A stretch of 64,000 nt of DNA from Halorussus caseinilyticus (GCF_029338395.1 NZ_CP119809.1:1488001-1552000); one strand, 5' to 3'. Positions 27,901 through 36,973 are shown, numbered from the stretch's first letter. Made by a program: numbers and translations. Notes: generated from the sequence alone by a model not told the origin.

Positions 27901-28104
27901 ACGACTGCGCCCGGCAACGAGTCCGCGCCGGGTGAGGAGACGACTGCGCCGACGAACGAGTCCGCGCCCGGCAACGAGACTGGCGGTGCCGCGAACACCT
28001 CGGCGCTCGCAGGGCCGACTTCGACGCAGGCAGGGCCGACTTCGGTCCGCGCCGGTCTCGTCGCGGCGTCCGCGGGTGCGCTCGCGGTCGGCAGTCGGGA
28101 CTGA
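25000..28104 (+). CDS. aglB: Oligosaccharyltransferase AglB
   Basis: A 1034-residue STT3-type enzyme. Asp61 (GND) is the first metal ligand, ADHN at 177-180 the second motif, about 13 membrane helices occupy residues ~25-520, and the acceptor-binding WWDYG motif is at 592-596 in a large extracellular domain. It transfers the glycan from dolichol (pyro)phosphate to Asn in N-x-S/T on the outer face. The last ~70 residues form a low-complexity tail rich in sequons (NET, NES, NES, NET, NTS) that ordinary AglB need not have. Intact; preceded by its own short promoter gap. Confidence 0.95.
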   Translation: MSQQTEQVEDSADSVDSVLDSFEDWYHVPVLAAAIAFMLWVRLQSYGQFIRNGEVFFKGNDAWYHLRQVQYTVNNWPSTMPYDPWTYFPFGTSVGQFGTLYDQLVATAALVVGLGDPSSTLVAKTLLVAPAVFGALVAIPTYLVGKRLGGRPGGLFAVVVLALFPGTFLRRGLVGFADHNIAEPLFQTFAVFAMMVALTVAEREKPVYELLADRDFEALRAPLVYSALAGIATAFYLWTWPPGVLLVGIFGIFFGIKLTADYVRGVSPDHLAFVGAVSMTVAGLLLLVPLGTLDMSPTRFSPLQPLLAFAVAGGSVFMAWLAREWDARDLGTALYPATVGGIILALVGFVYVALPSLFNLVRRNLVRIVGFSAGAQTRTIGEAQPFLSRTQPRFGIEWYDVILQEYGLMFFTAVAAAVWMVWRTYRTDDHRAEHLLVLVWAAFITAAAFTQVRFNYYLAVPVAVLNAFLVKQVLSMANVTDRKSLTDVEGYQVLAIVFVVLLVVPVLVAPASIGSSGYPSIDETNTAMAAGETAPRAVTKWDGSLDWMANNTPAEGDYGDANNAEQLDYYGTYEQHDNDYPYPEGAYGVMSWWDYGHWITVQGERIPNANPFQEGATTAARYLLAPSEQRANNILQNLGNDSEETRYVMVDWKMAEPSSKFSAPTVFDDNVSARDFYSPVYQQTQNGPQFAFRMKNQRYYDSQVARLYLYHGSRAEPRPIVVDWRAQTYQTPEGETASYKISESGPNATLVRRFSTMQQARQFVANDTTARVGGIGPFPSEPVPALEHYRVVKQSEASGANSSQYAQTLRGEMGLLQQAGVNPQSMFKTAPSWVKTFERVPGATVTGTAPANTTVTAQVQLSATGQGNAFTYRQQAETGPDGEFTMTLPYSTTGYDEWGTEKGYTNVSVRATGPYQFYTPQSVEDGNLTFHNASTQVTEAQVVGESDQTATVELTEESVSIQRTQNETTAPGNESAPGEETTAPTNESAPGNETGGAANTSALAGPTSTQAGPTSVRAGLVAASAGALAVGSRD

Positions 28105-28234
28105 ATCGCTTCGGGACCGAAGCGCGGCTTTCGGGACGCTGTTTCTGCGGTTTTCGGTGTCGGACTGACTACGCGGCGAGTCGGCGGTTCGTGGGTGGGG
28201 GCGTTCGGGGACGTGAGTCTTTGAGAACGGGGAC

Positions 28235-28270
28235 GCTAGCTTCAGGCTTGAACCCATGAAGACCGCACAG
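28235..28270 (+). repeat. Dispersed repeat R1, copy E (5' core only)
   Basis: Starts with the core GCTAGCTTCAGGCTTGAACC and CCATGAAGACCGCA, then leaves the family after about 36 bases. A complete copy follows 67 bases later. It is a truncated copy or a duplicated 5' end. Confidence 0.85.
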
Positions 28271-28301
28271 TACCGCGACAGCAACAAACTTGACAGGAGA
28301 C

Positions 28302-28459
28302 GCTAGCTTCAGGCTTGAACCCATGAAGACCGCAACCGCCCCGCACCGCAACCGCCTCGTCCTCCCCAACCTCCTCCGGTCCTCGCTCGCTTCGCTCGCT
28401 ACGGTCCTCGTCCCTCGCGCGAAGATGGCGCGACACGAGGTCGCGCCAGCGCGCGCCGG
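28302..28459 (+). repeat. Dispersed repeat R1, copy F
   Basis: A full copy: core GCTAGCTTCAGGCTTGAACC, CATGAAGACCGCAACCGC, CCTCCCCAACC, then the GC-rich tail with CTCGCGCG, GGCGCGACACGAGG and CGCGCCAGCGCGCGCC. Downstream, an AT-rich tract AGTTGTCTTTAACAATTTTA resembles the one after copy B. The interval 28105-28620 between aglB and the DUF368 gene holds no gene. Confidence 0.87.
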
Positions 28460-28620
28460 AAAGACGAGGTACCGACGTGGACCGACCCGCCAGAGCAACG
28501 AAAAGTTGTCTTTAACAATTTTAAATATTGTTAAAAGACTCCTAAAGGCACGCCGAACCCCTGTCACTGCCTCGCGCGAAAGCAAACCGTTTTCCGGCCG
28601 GTCGTAGTACCAAACTCCCA

Positions 28621-29595
28621 ATGCGAGGCTGGCTCTCCATCTACCTCAAGGGCGTGTTCATGGGTGCCGCCGACGCCGTGCCCGGCGTCTCCGGCGGGAC
28701 CATCGCGCTGATAACCGGCATCTACGAGCGACTCGTCGGCGCTATCGCGGCCTTCGACCCGCACGTACTGGCCGACCTGCCGCGGGCCTACGACCCGGAG
28801 GCCCGCGGGCGAATCGCCGACCTGCTCCGCGAGATGGACGTGGCGTTCCTCGCGGTTCTGGGCGCAGGCGTCGTCACCGCCGTCGTCGCGGTGACGGGCG
28901 TCATCCTGCAGGTCAAGGAGTCGAACCCCGCGATGCTGTACGCGTTCTTCTTCGGTCTCATCGCGGCGTCGGCCGTCGCGCTCTGGGGCGAAGTCAGACT
29001 CGACGCCCGCGAAGAGGTAATCGCCGCCGTCGTCGGCTTCATCGTGGCGTTCCTCGTCTCGGGCATCTCGGCCTCCGCGAGCGTCCCCCACACGCCCGTC
29101 GTGCTGTTTCTGGCGGGCGCGCTGGCAATCAGCGCGATGGTCCTGCCGGGCGTCTCGGGGTCGTTTCTGCTCATCCTGCTGGGCCAGTACGTCTTCATGT
29201 CCGAGTCGCTCCACGGGTTCATCGACGCGGGCGTCGAGTTCGTCCGCGGCGGCCCGTTCTCGGCCGTGACCGACCCGTTCGTCAGCGTCGTCTCGTTCGT
29301 CGCGGGCGCGGCGGTGGGCATCCTCACCTTCGCCCGCGTGGTCGAGTGGGCGCTGTCCGAACACCATCAGGTCACGCTGACGTTCCTCGTCGCGCTGATG
29401 GTGGGCGCGCTCAGACTCCCCGCCGAAGAAGTCCTCGGCGCTGGCGGCGCGTGGACGCCCGCCCGAGTCGCCGCGGTCCTGACCGCCGGTCTGGTCGGCG
29501 GTTTCGCGGTGCTGTTGGTGGACTACTACACCGACGACTTGGAGTACGGCGGCGACCCGCCGACCGAACCCACGCCCGCGCCGAGAAACGATTGA
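28621..29595 (+). CDS. DUF368 polytopic membrane protein, possible polyprenyl-phosphate translocase
   Basis: A 324-residue protein of about eight helices. The DUF368 hallmark occurs twice in inverted-repeat halves: GAADAVPGVSGGTIALITG near the N-terminus and AMVLPGVSGSFLLILLGQY near residue 170. In bacteria, DUF368 (PopT) recycles undecaprenyl phosphate across the membrane. Its place after aglB suggests recycling of dolichol phosphate released by N-glycosylation; this is inference from context. It is separated from aglB by 515 bases with R1 copies, so it probably has its own promoter. Confidence 0.87.
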   Translation: MRGWLSIYLKGVFMGAADAVPGVSGGTIALITGIYERLVGAIAAFDPHVLADLPRAYDPEARGRIADLLREMDVAFLAVLGAGVVTAVVAVTGVILQVKESNPAMLYAFFFGLIAASAVALWGEVRLDAREEVIAAVVGFIVAFLVSGISASASVPHTPVVLFLAGALAISAMVLPGVSGSFLLILLGQYVFMSESLHGFIDAGVEFVRGGPFSAVTDPFVSVVSFVAGAAVGILTFARVVEWALSEHHQVTLTFLVALMVGALRLPAEEVLGAGGAWTPARVAAVLTAGLVGGFAVLLVDYYTDDLEYGGDPPTEPTPAPRND

Positions 29596-29605
29596 CGGCG
29601 GCGGA

Positions 29606-30757
29606 CTACTCCACCGACGTTCGCCCGTCGAACCGCAGGAACGGGAGCGTCGGAAACCGGGGTTCGGGGCGACTGGGACGGCGACCGCTCCCGTCGGTCG
29701 AACCGGTCTGAATCCGTTCGAGGACGCCGCGCTCGGCGAGTTCGTAGAGGAATCGCTTGACCGTCGCCGCCGACAGGTCCGACCGCTCGGCGATGGCGCT
29801 GGCCGCCTCGTCTATCGGCGGCGTCGGGTCGAGCGCCAGCAGTTCCGAGAGTACCTTCCGTCGGTTCTCCGGCAGGACGAACACCCGCCCGACGTGGATG
29901 CCGTCCTCGGGCACGTCCGCGATACCGGCGTCCACGTCACTTGCGCGGATTCGGTCGGCACCCTCGGCGTCCGCGATGTCGGCCGCGCCGAACGCGGCGG
30001 CGAGTGCGTCGTGGGCGTCTCCGCTCGCCCACTCCGCGACGTGCCGGGCCTGTCCGTGTCTGAGCGCACCGCTCGTCAGCGCACGGGACGCCCGTTCGGT
30101 CAGGATGTCCACGAGCGCGTGCTGGCGGTACTCCGGCACGTGGACGGTCACGGAATTCCATCCGTCGGGAACCGCGCGGCCGACGACGACGAGCGCTACG
30201 TCGTCGCCGACCGGTTCGAGCCACTCCCGGAGTTCGGACCCGGACGGCGAGTTCTCGCCAGCGTGGTCGATTGCGACGACGGCGCGTCGAGTCGGCGACG
30301 AGAAGTGTTCGACCAATCGCTCGCGGAGTCGCTGGGTCCCGACGCCCCGCCGCGGGACCGACTCGTCTACGATGGCGTCGAGTAGCGTGTGATAGAACTG
30401 GAACTCGCTGGTCGTGCGGTAGGCATCGACGTGGGCGAACTCCACGGTGTCGGTGGCGGTCCCGGCGCGGGTGGTCGTGCCGATGCGCTGGTTGCGCCGT
30501 CCGAACTGGTCGCTCAGGTGGGCGAACAGCGCGCTCACGAGCGCGGACTTGCCAGCGCCTTTCGGCCCGTACACAGCGGCGTCGGGCGGGAGTCGCTGGT
30601 CGAACACCGGGTCGAACACGTCCAGCAGACGTTCGAGGACGGGACCGCGGCCCACCGGGTCCGCGAGGTGGACCGCGGGGTTCAGCGGACTCCGGTCCAC
30701 GATGAGGTCGTCGTCCCGCGTGGCCTGCCGCCGGGCGATTCGCTCTTCGAGATCCAT
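29606..30757 (-). CDS. Orc1/Cdc6-like AAA+ ATPase
   Basis: A 383-residue protein. Walker A reads GPKGAGKSAL (~residue 64). The Walker B position is VVAIDHAGE, so the usual acidic pair is spaced out. A C-terminal winged helix (DEAASAIAERSDLSAATVKRFLYELAERGVLER) completes the Orc1/Cdc6 layout. Haloarchaea carry many such genes; some start replication, others are orphans. No clear origin recognition boxes or AT-rich unwinding element are seen beside it, so an initiator role is not supported. It lies next to glpC on the same strand (six-base gap). Confidence 0.75.
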   Translation of the reverse strand: MDLEERIARRQATRDDDLIVDRSPLNPAVHLADPVGRGPVLERLLDVFDPVFDQRLPPDAAVYGPKGAGKSALVSALFAHLSDQFGRRNQRIGTTTRAGTATDTVEFAHVDAYRTTSEFQFYHTLLDAIVDESVPRRGVGTQRLRERLVEHFSSPTRRAVVAIDHAGENSPSGSELREWLEPVGDDVALVVVGRAVPDGWNSVTVHVPEYRQHALVDILTERASRALTSGALRHGQARHVAEWASGDAHDALAAAFGAADIADAEGADRIRASDVDAGIADVPEDGIHVGRVFVLPENRRKVLSELLALDPTPPIDEAASAIAERSDLSAATVKRFLYELAERGVLERIQTGSTDGSGRRPSRPEPRFPTLPFLRFDGRTSVE

Positions 30758-30763
30758 CGTCGC

Positions 30764-32107
30764 TCAGTTGCTCCCCTCGCCGACGAGCGCCTCCTCCAGC
30801 ACTTCGAGCGGATGGCGAATCTCGTAGCCCGTTCCGTGTTCCATCTGCATCGCGCAGGTCGGACACTCCGTCATACCCGTCTCTGCGTCGGTTTCCTCCA
30901 TGTGTTCGAACATCTCTTCGCCGATTTTCATGGACGTTTCGTACTTCTCCTCCTTCCACCCGTAGGTGCCAGAGATGCCCGAACACGACTCGCCAACGTC
31001 CTCGGCGTTCGCGCCCGAGAGACCGTCGAGGAGTTCGACCGCTTGCCCGGCGAGTCCCTGATTTCGGGCGTGACACGGCGCGTGGTAGGCGAACTCGCCC
31101 GCGTCTACCTCGGCCGATTCGAGCGCACCCTCCAAGTCCTCGTGGAGTCGCAAGTATTCGAGGGCCTCGTAGGTGTGGGCCGCCACGCTCGCGGTCCCGT
31201 CGTAGCTGAACAGTTCCGGGTACTCTTGGCGCAGCGACATCGAACACGAGGTACACGACGCAATCACGTCGTAGCCCTCTTCGACGAGTCCCGAGAAGTT
31301 CTCGACGTTGACTCCGGCGGCGCGCTTGGCGTCGTCCAACATCCCGTTGGCGAACATCGGCGTGCCCGAACACCGCTGTACGGGGACGACCACCTCGTAG
31401 CCGAAGTGTTCGAAGAGGCGGACCATCGCCTTGCCGACTTCCGGGGTGTTGTAATTCGAGTAACATCCGTGGAAGTAGGCGACTCGCTTGTCCTCGGAGC
31501 GAACCTGCGGGCCGCCTCGCTCGTCCCACCACTCGCGGAACGTCTCCTCGGCGAACTCGGGGAACTCGCGTTCGGCGGTGATGCCGAGCAGTTTCTCGTT
31601 GGCGGCCTGCACGAGCGAGTTGCCCATCAGGAAGTTGGTGAGTCGGGGCACCTTGCTCCCCAGTTCGGCCATCGTCCGGTAGTTCGCCAGAATCCGGTTG
31701 CGGACGTACTCGCGCGAGAACTTCTCCATCTGGTCTTCGACGTACTCGCCGCGGGCGGTGTTGTGCATCTGACTGAGGGGCACGTCGGAGGGACACGCCG
31801 AGTCACACCGCATGCAGTTCGAACACGACATCACCGAGTCGTCTACGTCGTGGTCTTCCTTGCGCTTGAGTCGCCACTGCTCGGGACCTTGGAACTTCGG
31901 ACCGGGGAAGTCGTCGTCCACCTCCGCGACCGGGCAGTTGGTATCGCAGGTCGAACACTTGTAGCAGTCGTCGCTCCCCGGACGGAGGTCCATCTCCTCG
32001 CTCTCGGGGAACACCTGCACCGGTTCGAACTCGTCGTCCGAGACTGTCTCTTCCTCGCGCACGTCGGTCACGTCACTCGCGTCGGTTGGCTGTTCTGCGT
32101 CACTCAT
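30764..32107 (-). CDS. glpC: Anaerobic glycerol-3-phosphate dehydrogenase subunit C
   Basis: A 447-residue iron-sulfur subunit. Two ferredoxin-type cysteine motifs are at CYKCSTCDTNCPV (~residue 48) and CSNCMRCDSACPSDVP (~95). Two CCG domains follow (YFHGCYSNYNTPEVGKAMVRL..CSGTPMF, and HAPCHARNQGL..ESCSGISG). It passes electrons from GlpAB to the quinone pool at the membrane during glycerol use. It overlaps glpB by eight bases, so glpABC is one operon. In haloarchaea this complex serves growth on glycerol, an abundant osmolyte. Confidence 0.93.
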   Translation of the reverse strand: MSDAEQPTDASDVTDVREEETVSDDEFEPVQVFPESEEMDLRPGSDDCYKCSTCDTNCPVAEVDDDFPGPKFQGPEQWRLKRKEDHDVDDSVMSCSNCMRCDSACPSDVPLSQMHNTARGEYVEDQMEKFSREYVRNRILANYRTMAELGSKVPRLTNFLMGNSLVQAANEKLLGITAEREFPEFAEETFREWWDERGGPQVRSEDKRVAYFHGCYSNYNTPEVGKAMVRLFEHFGYEVVVPVQRCSGTPMFANGMLDDAKRAAGVNVENFSGLVEEGYDVIASCTSCSMSLRQEYPELFSYDGTASVAAHTYEALEYLRLHEDLEGALESAEVDAGEFAYHAPCHARNQGLAGQAVELLDGLSGANAEDVGESCSGISGTYGWKEEKYETSMKIGEEMFEHMEETDAETGMTECPTCAMQMEHGTGYEIRHPLEVLEEALVGEGSN

Positions 32108-33458
32108 AAGTAGTCACCTCGCTGGCCGCGCTCCGTCCGGCAGTCCGCCCGGTAGCGAGCGAGACGCCGCTTCCGGACTTCTCGGCGGCGAAGTCGTAAC
32201 CGCCCAGCACTGCTCCGGCGGCGCGCACGTTCTCGAACTCCGGTTCTCCGCCCGCGTCGAGAGGTCGCAACTCGTCGTCGGTCTCCACGCCGAACCGGGC
32301 GAAGGGGTGGTCGCCGAAGGCGTCGTCGGCGAACCAGTCGTACCGGTCGCCCGAGTGGGGGACGTGGCAGTCGAAAATCGGTTCCTCGACCCCCTCGCGG
32401 TCCGAGTCGATGCCCTTCCCGACGAGTCCGCCGGTCGCCAGCACGAACTGGTCGGCGTGGAACGGAATCGTCGCGCCGTTTCGCTCGACGCGGACCGCCG
32501 CGACAGCGCCCGAGTCGTCTTCCTCGTAGCCCACGACCGGGTTGCCGGTGGTGAACCGGACCCCGGCGTCCCGGCAGGCCGCGAGGAACGCCCCTTCCAG
32601 TCGCATCCCCGGCAGACTCGGCGGACCCATCGGCACCTCGAACACCGCCGCGCCGAGTTCGGATTCGAGGTCGGCCCGGACCGCCTCGGTCTCGTGCTGG
32701 CCCAGAATCGCGGGAAAGCCCACGCGCGCCTCGCCGCGGAGGTGGGGTTTCACGGTCTCCGCGAGGGCTTTCCGGGCCGGGAGTTCGGTGGTGTAGCCGT
32801 CGCCCTCTATCGAGACTCGTTCGTCGGCGTCGAGGGCATCGGCCAAGCGCGTAATCTTGGCGTCCACCCGGAAGTCGCCGGGGAACGAGACGGTCGCGCC
32901 GCGCGCGACGAACGGGACGCCCGCCGATTCGAGGTGGGCGGCCGCCAACGGCGCGTCGAAGTCCGTAACCGTCTCAAACCCGACGAGAAGCGCGTTCCGG
33001 TCGTCGCTGGCGAGTCCTTCCGCCGCGCTCGCGGGATAGCGCGCGGTGGGTTTGACCGCCCCGCCGTGGGTCGGCACGAGGGCGTTCCTGTCGGTGTGGC
33101 CGCCGCGGTACCGGTCGCCGACCACCTCGTCGAAGAGGGTGAGGGCCTCTCGGACGCCCTCGACGCCCACGGTCCGGTAAGGGTGCGATTCCGGCAACGC
33201 CGGAATCGCGTCGAAGGGGTCGGCGAGGGGACCGTCGGGCGTCGTCTCGGACTCTTCCGATGCAGACCCCTCGCCGCGTTCGTCGTCCGACGAACGCGGC
33301 GGATAGCCCAGTACGTCCACCAGTCCGCTCGCGCTCCGGAGGGTCGAGTCCTTGTGCGAGAGGACCCGAACTGCCGCGCCCTCGCGGGCGGCGGCGAGCG
33401 CGGCGGTCATCCCGGCGATGCCGCCGCCGATTACCGTCACGTCGTCTTCAATCGCCAT
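32100..33458 (-). CDS. glpB: Anaerobic glycerol-3-phosphate dehydrogenase subunit B
   Basis: A 452-residue FAD-binding subunit: the dinucleotide fold starts [27 protein letters not shown], and [26 protein letters not shown] with a C-terminal [22 protein letters not shown] segment matches GlpB. It links GlpA and GlpC. It overlaps glpA by 11 bases and glpC by eight. An acidic insert (~residues 55-75, [15 protein letters not shown]) is a halophilic loop not expected in bacterial homologs. Confidence 0.92.
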   Translation of the reverse strand: MAIEDDVTVIGGGIAGMTAALAAAREGAAVRVLSHKDSTLRSASGLVDVLGYPPRSSDDERGEGSASEESETTPDGPLADPFDAIPALPESHPYRTVGVEGVREALTLFDEVVGDRYRGGHTDRNALVPTHGGAVKPTARYPASAAEGLASDDRNALLVGFETVTDFDAPLAAAHLESAGVPFVARGATVSFPGDFRVDAKITRLADALDADERVSIEGDGYTTELPARKALAETVKPHLRGEARVGFPAILGQHETEAVRADLESELGAAVFEVPMGPPSLPGMRLEGAFLAACRDAGVRFTTGNPVVGYEEDDSGAVAAVRVERNGATIPFHADQFVLATGGLVGKGIDSDREGVEEPIFDCHVPHSGDRYDWFADDAFGDHPFARFGVETDDELRPLDAGGEPEFENVRAAGAVLGGYDFAAEKSGSGVSLATGRTAGRSAASEVTTYE

Positions 33459-35181
33459 CTTTCCCTCCGTCGGCCGCGGGTTTCGCAGTCCGCGACTCTC
33501 CGGCGTCGAACGCGCCGAAGTCGAGCGATTCGGCGTCCCCGTCGGTCCGGCCGTCCGCCACCGGGTCGCGGTCCCGGTTCATCGTCGTCGCGTGGAGCGC
33601 GTAGTTCAGCGCGGCCTGCGAGAGCTGTTCGCCCCAGAGGGCGTGGCGCTCGCCCTTCCAGCGTTCCTCGAACAGTTCGTCCAGCGCGGCGTAGGCCTGC
33701 GGCTCGTCGTACTCGGGGTGGAGTTCGCCCGCCATCCGGTGACAGCAGAACCCGCCCTGACAGTTGCCCATCGAGGCGCGGGTCCGGATGCGGACCGCGT
33801 TGAGGTCGGTGCCCGACTGGTCGATGGCGTCCTGCACTTCGGCGCGGGTGACGGCCTCGCAGTCGCAGAGGACGGGGTTCGGCTCTACCGACGAGAGAAC
33901 GTCGTCCGCCCTGCTTCCGAGTCGCTGGGCGCTCCGGCGCGCGACCGGCGAGCGCAGGCCGAAGCGGTCCATCCCGGCGTCCAAGACCGACTCGTCCTCG
34001 CTCCCCGGCAGGGGGACCTCGGCGGTCCGGCAGGTCGCGCTGACCCCGAGTTGGTCGCAAACGTGGTCGCTGATTTCCTCGGCCATCATCCGGTAGGTGG
34101 TGAACTTGCCGCCGACGATGGAGGTCAGGCCGTGCAGGTCGTCGCGTTCCTCGTGGTCCAACAGGAAGTAGTCGCGGGTGATGTCGGTCGGGTCCGCACT
34201 CCCGACTTCCGGCGGTTCGTACAGCGGCCGGACCCCCCAGAACGACCGGACCGTCCGGGCCTCTTCGAGGATGGGGACGAGTCGCTTCAACTCGTCTATC
34301 ATCAAATCGACCTCCCAGCGCTCCTCGGGGTAGTCCTCGGGGTCCGAGACTTCTTCGTCGGTGGTCCCGAGGATGGCCGTCGTCTCGTGGGGCACCACGA
34401 TGTCGGCGTCCCCCTTCGGCCGACAGCGATTGATAACCGTATCCACTTGTCGGCAGTTCATCACGACCATCACGCCCTTCGAGGGCCGGACCTCGATGTC
34501 TACTCCGGCCATCTCCCCGATTCGTCCGGCCCACGCGCCCGTCGCGTTGACGACGTACTCCGCGCGAATCTCCTCGATTTCGCCGGACTTTCCGTGCGAG
34601 CGCTTGCCGGGGCCGCTCTCGTGGCGGACCTTCACGCCGGTGACGCGTTCGTCGTCGCCCAACAGGTCCACGACTTCGGCGTGGGTCTCGATGCGGGCAC
34701 CGTGGTTCTCCGCGCTGATGGCGTTGGCGACGCAGAGCCGAAACGGGTCGATAGCGCCGTCCGGAACCCGAATCGCGCGCTTCACGTCCTTCGTGAGATA
34801 GGGTTCCTCCTCGCGGGCTTGCTCGGCGCTGAGAACCTCCGCGGGAATGTCGCACTCCCGACACCCCTCCAACTTCTCCTCGAAGTACTCGTCGGGGTCG
34901 CCCTCCAACTGGACGAACTGGCCGCCGGTCTCCTCGACGCAGTGACTGGCGATGTCCCGGAGGACGCGGTTCTCCTCGATGCACTCTTTCGCACTGGCTT
35001 GGTCGGAGACGGCGTAACGCCCGCCGCTGTGGAGCAGACCGTGCATCCGCCCCGTCGTCCCGTGAGTCAAGTTCCCTTTCTCGACGAGAGTGGTTTCGAC
35101 CCCGCGCATCGCCAAGTCCCGAGCGATGCCGGTACCGGTGGACCCCCCTCCGATGACGAGAACGTCTGTAGTATCGGTCAT
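33448..35181 (-). CDS. glpA: Anaerobic glycerol-3-phosphate dehydrogenase subunit A
   Basis: A 577-residue FAD-dependent catalytic subunit. The N-terminal fold is [42 protein letters not shown] contains the flavin-binding segment, and the C-terminal BFD-type iron-sulfur region has [25 protein letters not shown] cysteines. It oxidises sn-glycerol 3-phosphate to dihydroxyacetone phosphate. It heads glpABC and is divergent from glpK across a 247-base promoter region. Confidence 0.95.
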   Translation of the reverse strand: MTDTTDVLVIGGGSTGTGIARDLAMRGVETTLVEKGNLTHGTTGRMHGLLHSGGRYAVSDQASAKECIEENRVLRDIASHCVEETGGQFVQLEGDPDEYFEEKLEGCRECDIPAEVLSAEQAREEEPYLTKDVKRAIRVPDGAIDPFRLCVANAISAENHGARIETHAEVVDLLGDDERVTGVKVRHESGPGKRSHGKSGEIEEIRAEYVVNATGAWAGRIGEMAGVDIEVRPSKGVMVVMNCRQVDTVINRCRPKGDADIVVPHETTAILGTTDEEVSDPEDYPEERWEVDLMIDELKRLVPILEEARTVRSFWGVRPLYEPPEVGSADPTDITRDYFLLDHEERDDLHGLTSIVGGKFTTYRMMAEEISDHVCDQLGVSATCRTAEVPLPGSEDESVLDAGMDRFGLRSPVARRSAQRLGSRADDVLSSVEPNPVLCDCEAVTRAEVQDAIDQSGTDLNAVRIRTRASMGNCQGGFCCHRMAGELHPEYDEPQAYAALDELFEERWKGERHALWGEQLSQAALNYALHATTMNRDRDPVADGRTDGDAESLDFGAFDAGESRTAKPAADGGKDGD

Positions 35182-35428
35182 CCGTTTTTTCCAAGATAGT
35201 ACCCGCGATACTTTACTTTACCGCCATTGCTACCTTCAGAGTAAACAGGGTGTGGTACGCTGGTAATCTCTTCGGTACTGGAAGAAATAAACCCGACTGA
35301 GCGCGTCTCGGCGAAAGTTTTATAATGAAAGTCAATATTGTTTACTGATAGAGCGTCACCGAGCGTAAAGTACGCACGGTGTCGTGAATCCGGAAAGTGG
35401 CCGGGGCGAACCCACTGGTGACTAACAC
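35182..35428. promoter_or_regulatory. Divergent glpA/glpK promoter region
   Basis: The gap between glpA (minus) and glpK (plus). A clear TATA box TTTTATAAT lies at about 35318-35326 for the plus strand, implying a glpK leader of roughly 75-80 bases. On the minus strand AAAGTAAAGTATC near 35207-35219 could serve glpA in a nearly leaderless arrangement. AT-rich CAATATTG at about 35333-35340 is a perfect 8-base palindrome that might be a regulator site. Nothing here identifies the regulator. Confidence 0.5.
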
Positions 35429-36973
35429 ATGAGCAAGGAAACATATGTCGGAGCAATCGACCAAGGGACGACCGGTACTCGCTTCATGGTCTTCGACCAC
35501 GGCGGCCAAGTCGTCGCCAACTCGTACGAGACACACGAACAGATTTACCCGGAACCCGGTTGGGTCGAACACGACCCGGTAGAAATCTGGGAGAACACCA
35601 AGTCGGTCGCGGAGAGTGCGCTCGCGGACGCGGGCATCGAAGCCGACCAACTCGCCGCACTCGGCGTGACCAACCAGCGCGAGACGACGCTTCTCTGGGA
35701 CCGCGACACCGGCAAGCCGGTCCACAACGCCATCGTCTGGCAGGACCGCCGGACGACCGACCGCGTGGAACAACTCGAAGCGGAGGGCAAGGTCGAAGAC
35801 GTGCGAGCAAAGACCGGTCTCGAAGCCGACGCCTACTTCTCGGCCACCAAAGCCGAGTGGTTGCTCAACAACGCCGACCCCATCAAGACCCAACGCGCCC
35901 GACCCGCCGACCTGAAAGAGCGCGCGGCCGAGGGCGAAATCCTGTTCGGGACCATCGACTCGTGGCTCATCTACAACCTCACCGGCAATCACGTCACCGA
36001 CGTGACCAACGCCTCGCGGACGATGCTGTTCGACATCCACGAGATGGACTGGGACGCCGAACTCTTGGACGAGTTCGGCGTCCCGGAGGCGTGTCTCCCG
36101 GAAGTACGCCCCTCCAGCGACGAAGCCTACTACGGGACGACCGACTCCGAGGGCTTCCTCGGCGCGGAGGTTCCGGTCGCTGGCGCACTCGGCGACCAAC
36201 AGGCCGCGCTGTTCGGCCAGACCTGCTTCGACGCGGGCGACGCCAAGAACACCTACGGCACGGGGAGTTTCTTCCTGATGAACACGGGCAACGAGGCGGT
36301 GGACAGCGACCACGGCCTGCTCACCACGGTCGGGTTCCAGCGGTCGGGCGAACCCGTCCAGTACGCGCTGGAAGGCTCGATTTTCGTCACGGGCGCGGCC
36401 ATCGAGTGGCTCGAAGACATGACGCTCATCGAGGACGCCGCAGAGTCCGAGACGCTCGCCCGAAGCGTCGATTCGACCGACGGCGTCTACGTCGTCCCGG
36501 CGTTCACCGGTCTCGGGGCACCTCACTGGGACCAGCGCGCTCGGGGGACCATCGTGGGGATGACCCGCGGGACGCGCCGCGAACACGTGGTCCGGGCCAC
36601 GCTCGAATCCATCGCCTACCAGACCCGCGACGTGGCCGAGGCGATGGTCGCCGACAGCGGCATCGAACTCTCCAACCTCAAAGTGGACGGCGGCGCGGTC
36701 AAGAACAACTTCCTCTGTCAGTTGCAGGCCGACATCATCGGCACCGAAATCGCCCGCCCCGAAGTTGACGAGACCACCGCGCTCGGGTCGGCCTACGCCG
36801 CGGGTCTCGCGGTCGGCTACTGGGACGACCCCGATGAACTCCGGAACAACTGGCAGGTGGACCGCGAGTTCGAGCCGGACATGAACGACGCCGAGGCCGA
36901 CGAGATGTACGACCGATGGGCCGAGGCCGTCGAACGCTCCCGCGACTGGGCGCGCGACGGAGGTGACGACTGA
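35429..36973 (+). CDS. glpK: Glycerol kinase
   Basis: A 514-residue FGGY kinase: VGAIDQGTTGTRFMVFDHGG at the N-terminus, LWDRDTGKPVHNAIVWQDRRT, the FGGY signature 2 region GAVKNNFLCQLQADIIGTEIARPE, and family-normal length. It phosphorylates glycerol to glycerol 3-phosphate for GlpABC. The following membrane protein begins directly at the next base after the stop, so both are cotranscribed. Confidence 0.96.
   Translation: MSKETYVGAIDQGTTGTRFMVFDHGGQVVANSYETHEQIYPEPGWVEHDPVEIWENTKSVAESALADAGIEADQLAALGVTNQRETTLLWDRDTGKPVHNAIVWQDRRTTDRVEQLEAEGKVEDVRAKTGLEADAYFSATKAEWLLNNADPIKTQRARPADLKERAAEGEILFGTIDSWLIYNLTGNHVTDVTNASRTMLFDIHEMDWDAELLDEFGVPEACLPEVRPSSDEAYYGTTDSEGFLGAEVPVAGALGDQQAALFGQTCFDAGDAKNTYGTGSFFLMNTGNEAVDSDHGLLTTVGFQRSGEPVQYALEGSIFVTGAAIEWLEDMTLIEDAAESETLARSVDSTDGVYVVPAFTGLGAPHWDQRARGTIVGMTRGTRREHVVRATLESIAYQTRDVAEAMVADSGIELSNLKVDGGAVKNNFLCQLQADIIGTEIARPEVDETTALGSAYAAGLAVGYWDDPDELRNNWQVDREFEPDMNDAEADEMYDRWAEAVERSRDWARDGGDD

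Noticed and set aside
25915-28287. A 790-codon open frame antisense to aglB
   Set aside because: It mirrors the codon structure of aglB on the opposite strand, a known effect of GC-rich haloarchaeal coding sequence. Its product is Arg/Gly/Val-rich with no family pattern and no start signal.
29606-30757. A replication origin at the Orc1/Cdc6-like gene
   Set aside because: No inverted origin recognition boxes and no AT-rich unwinding tract were seen on either side; the neighbours are close coding genes.
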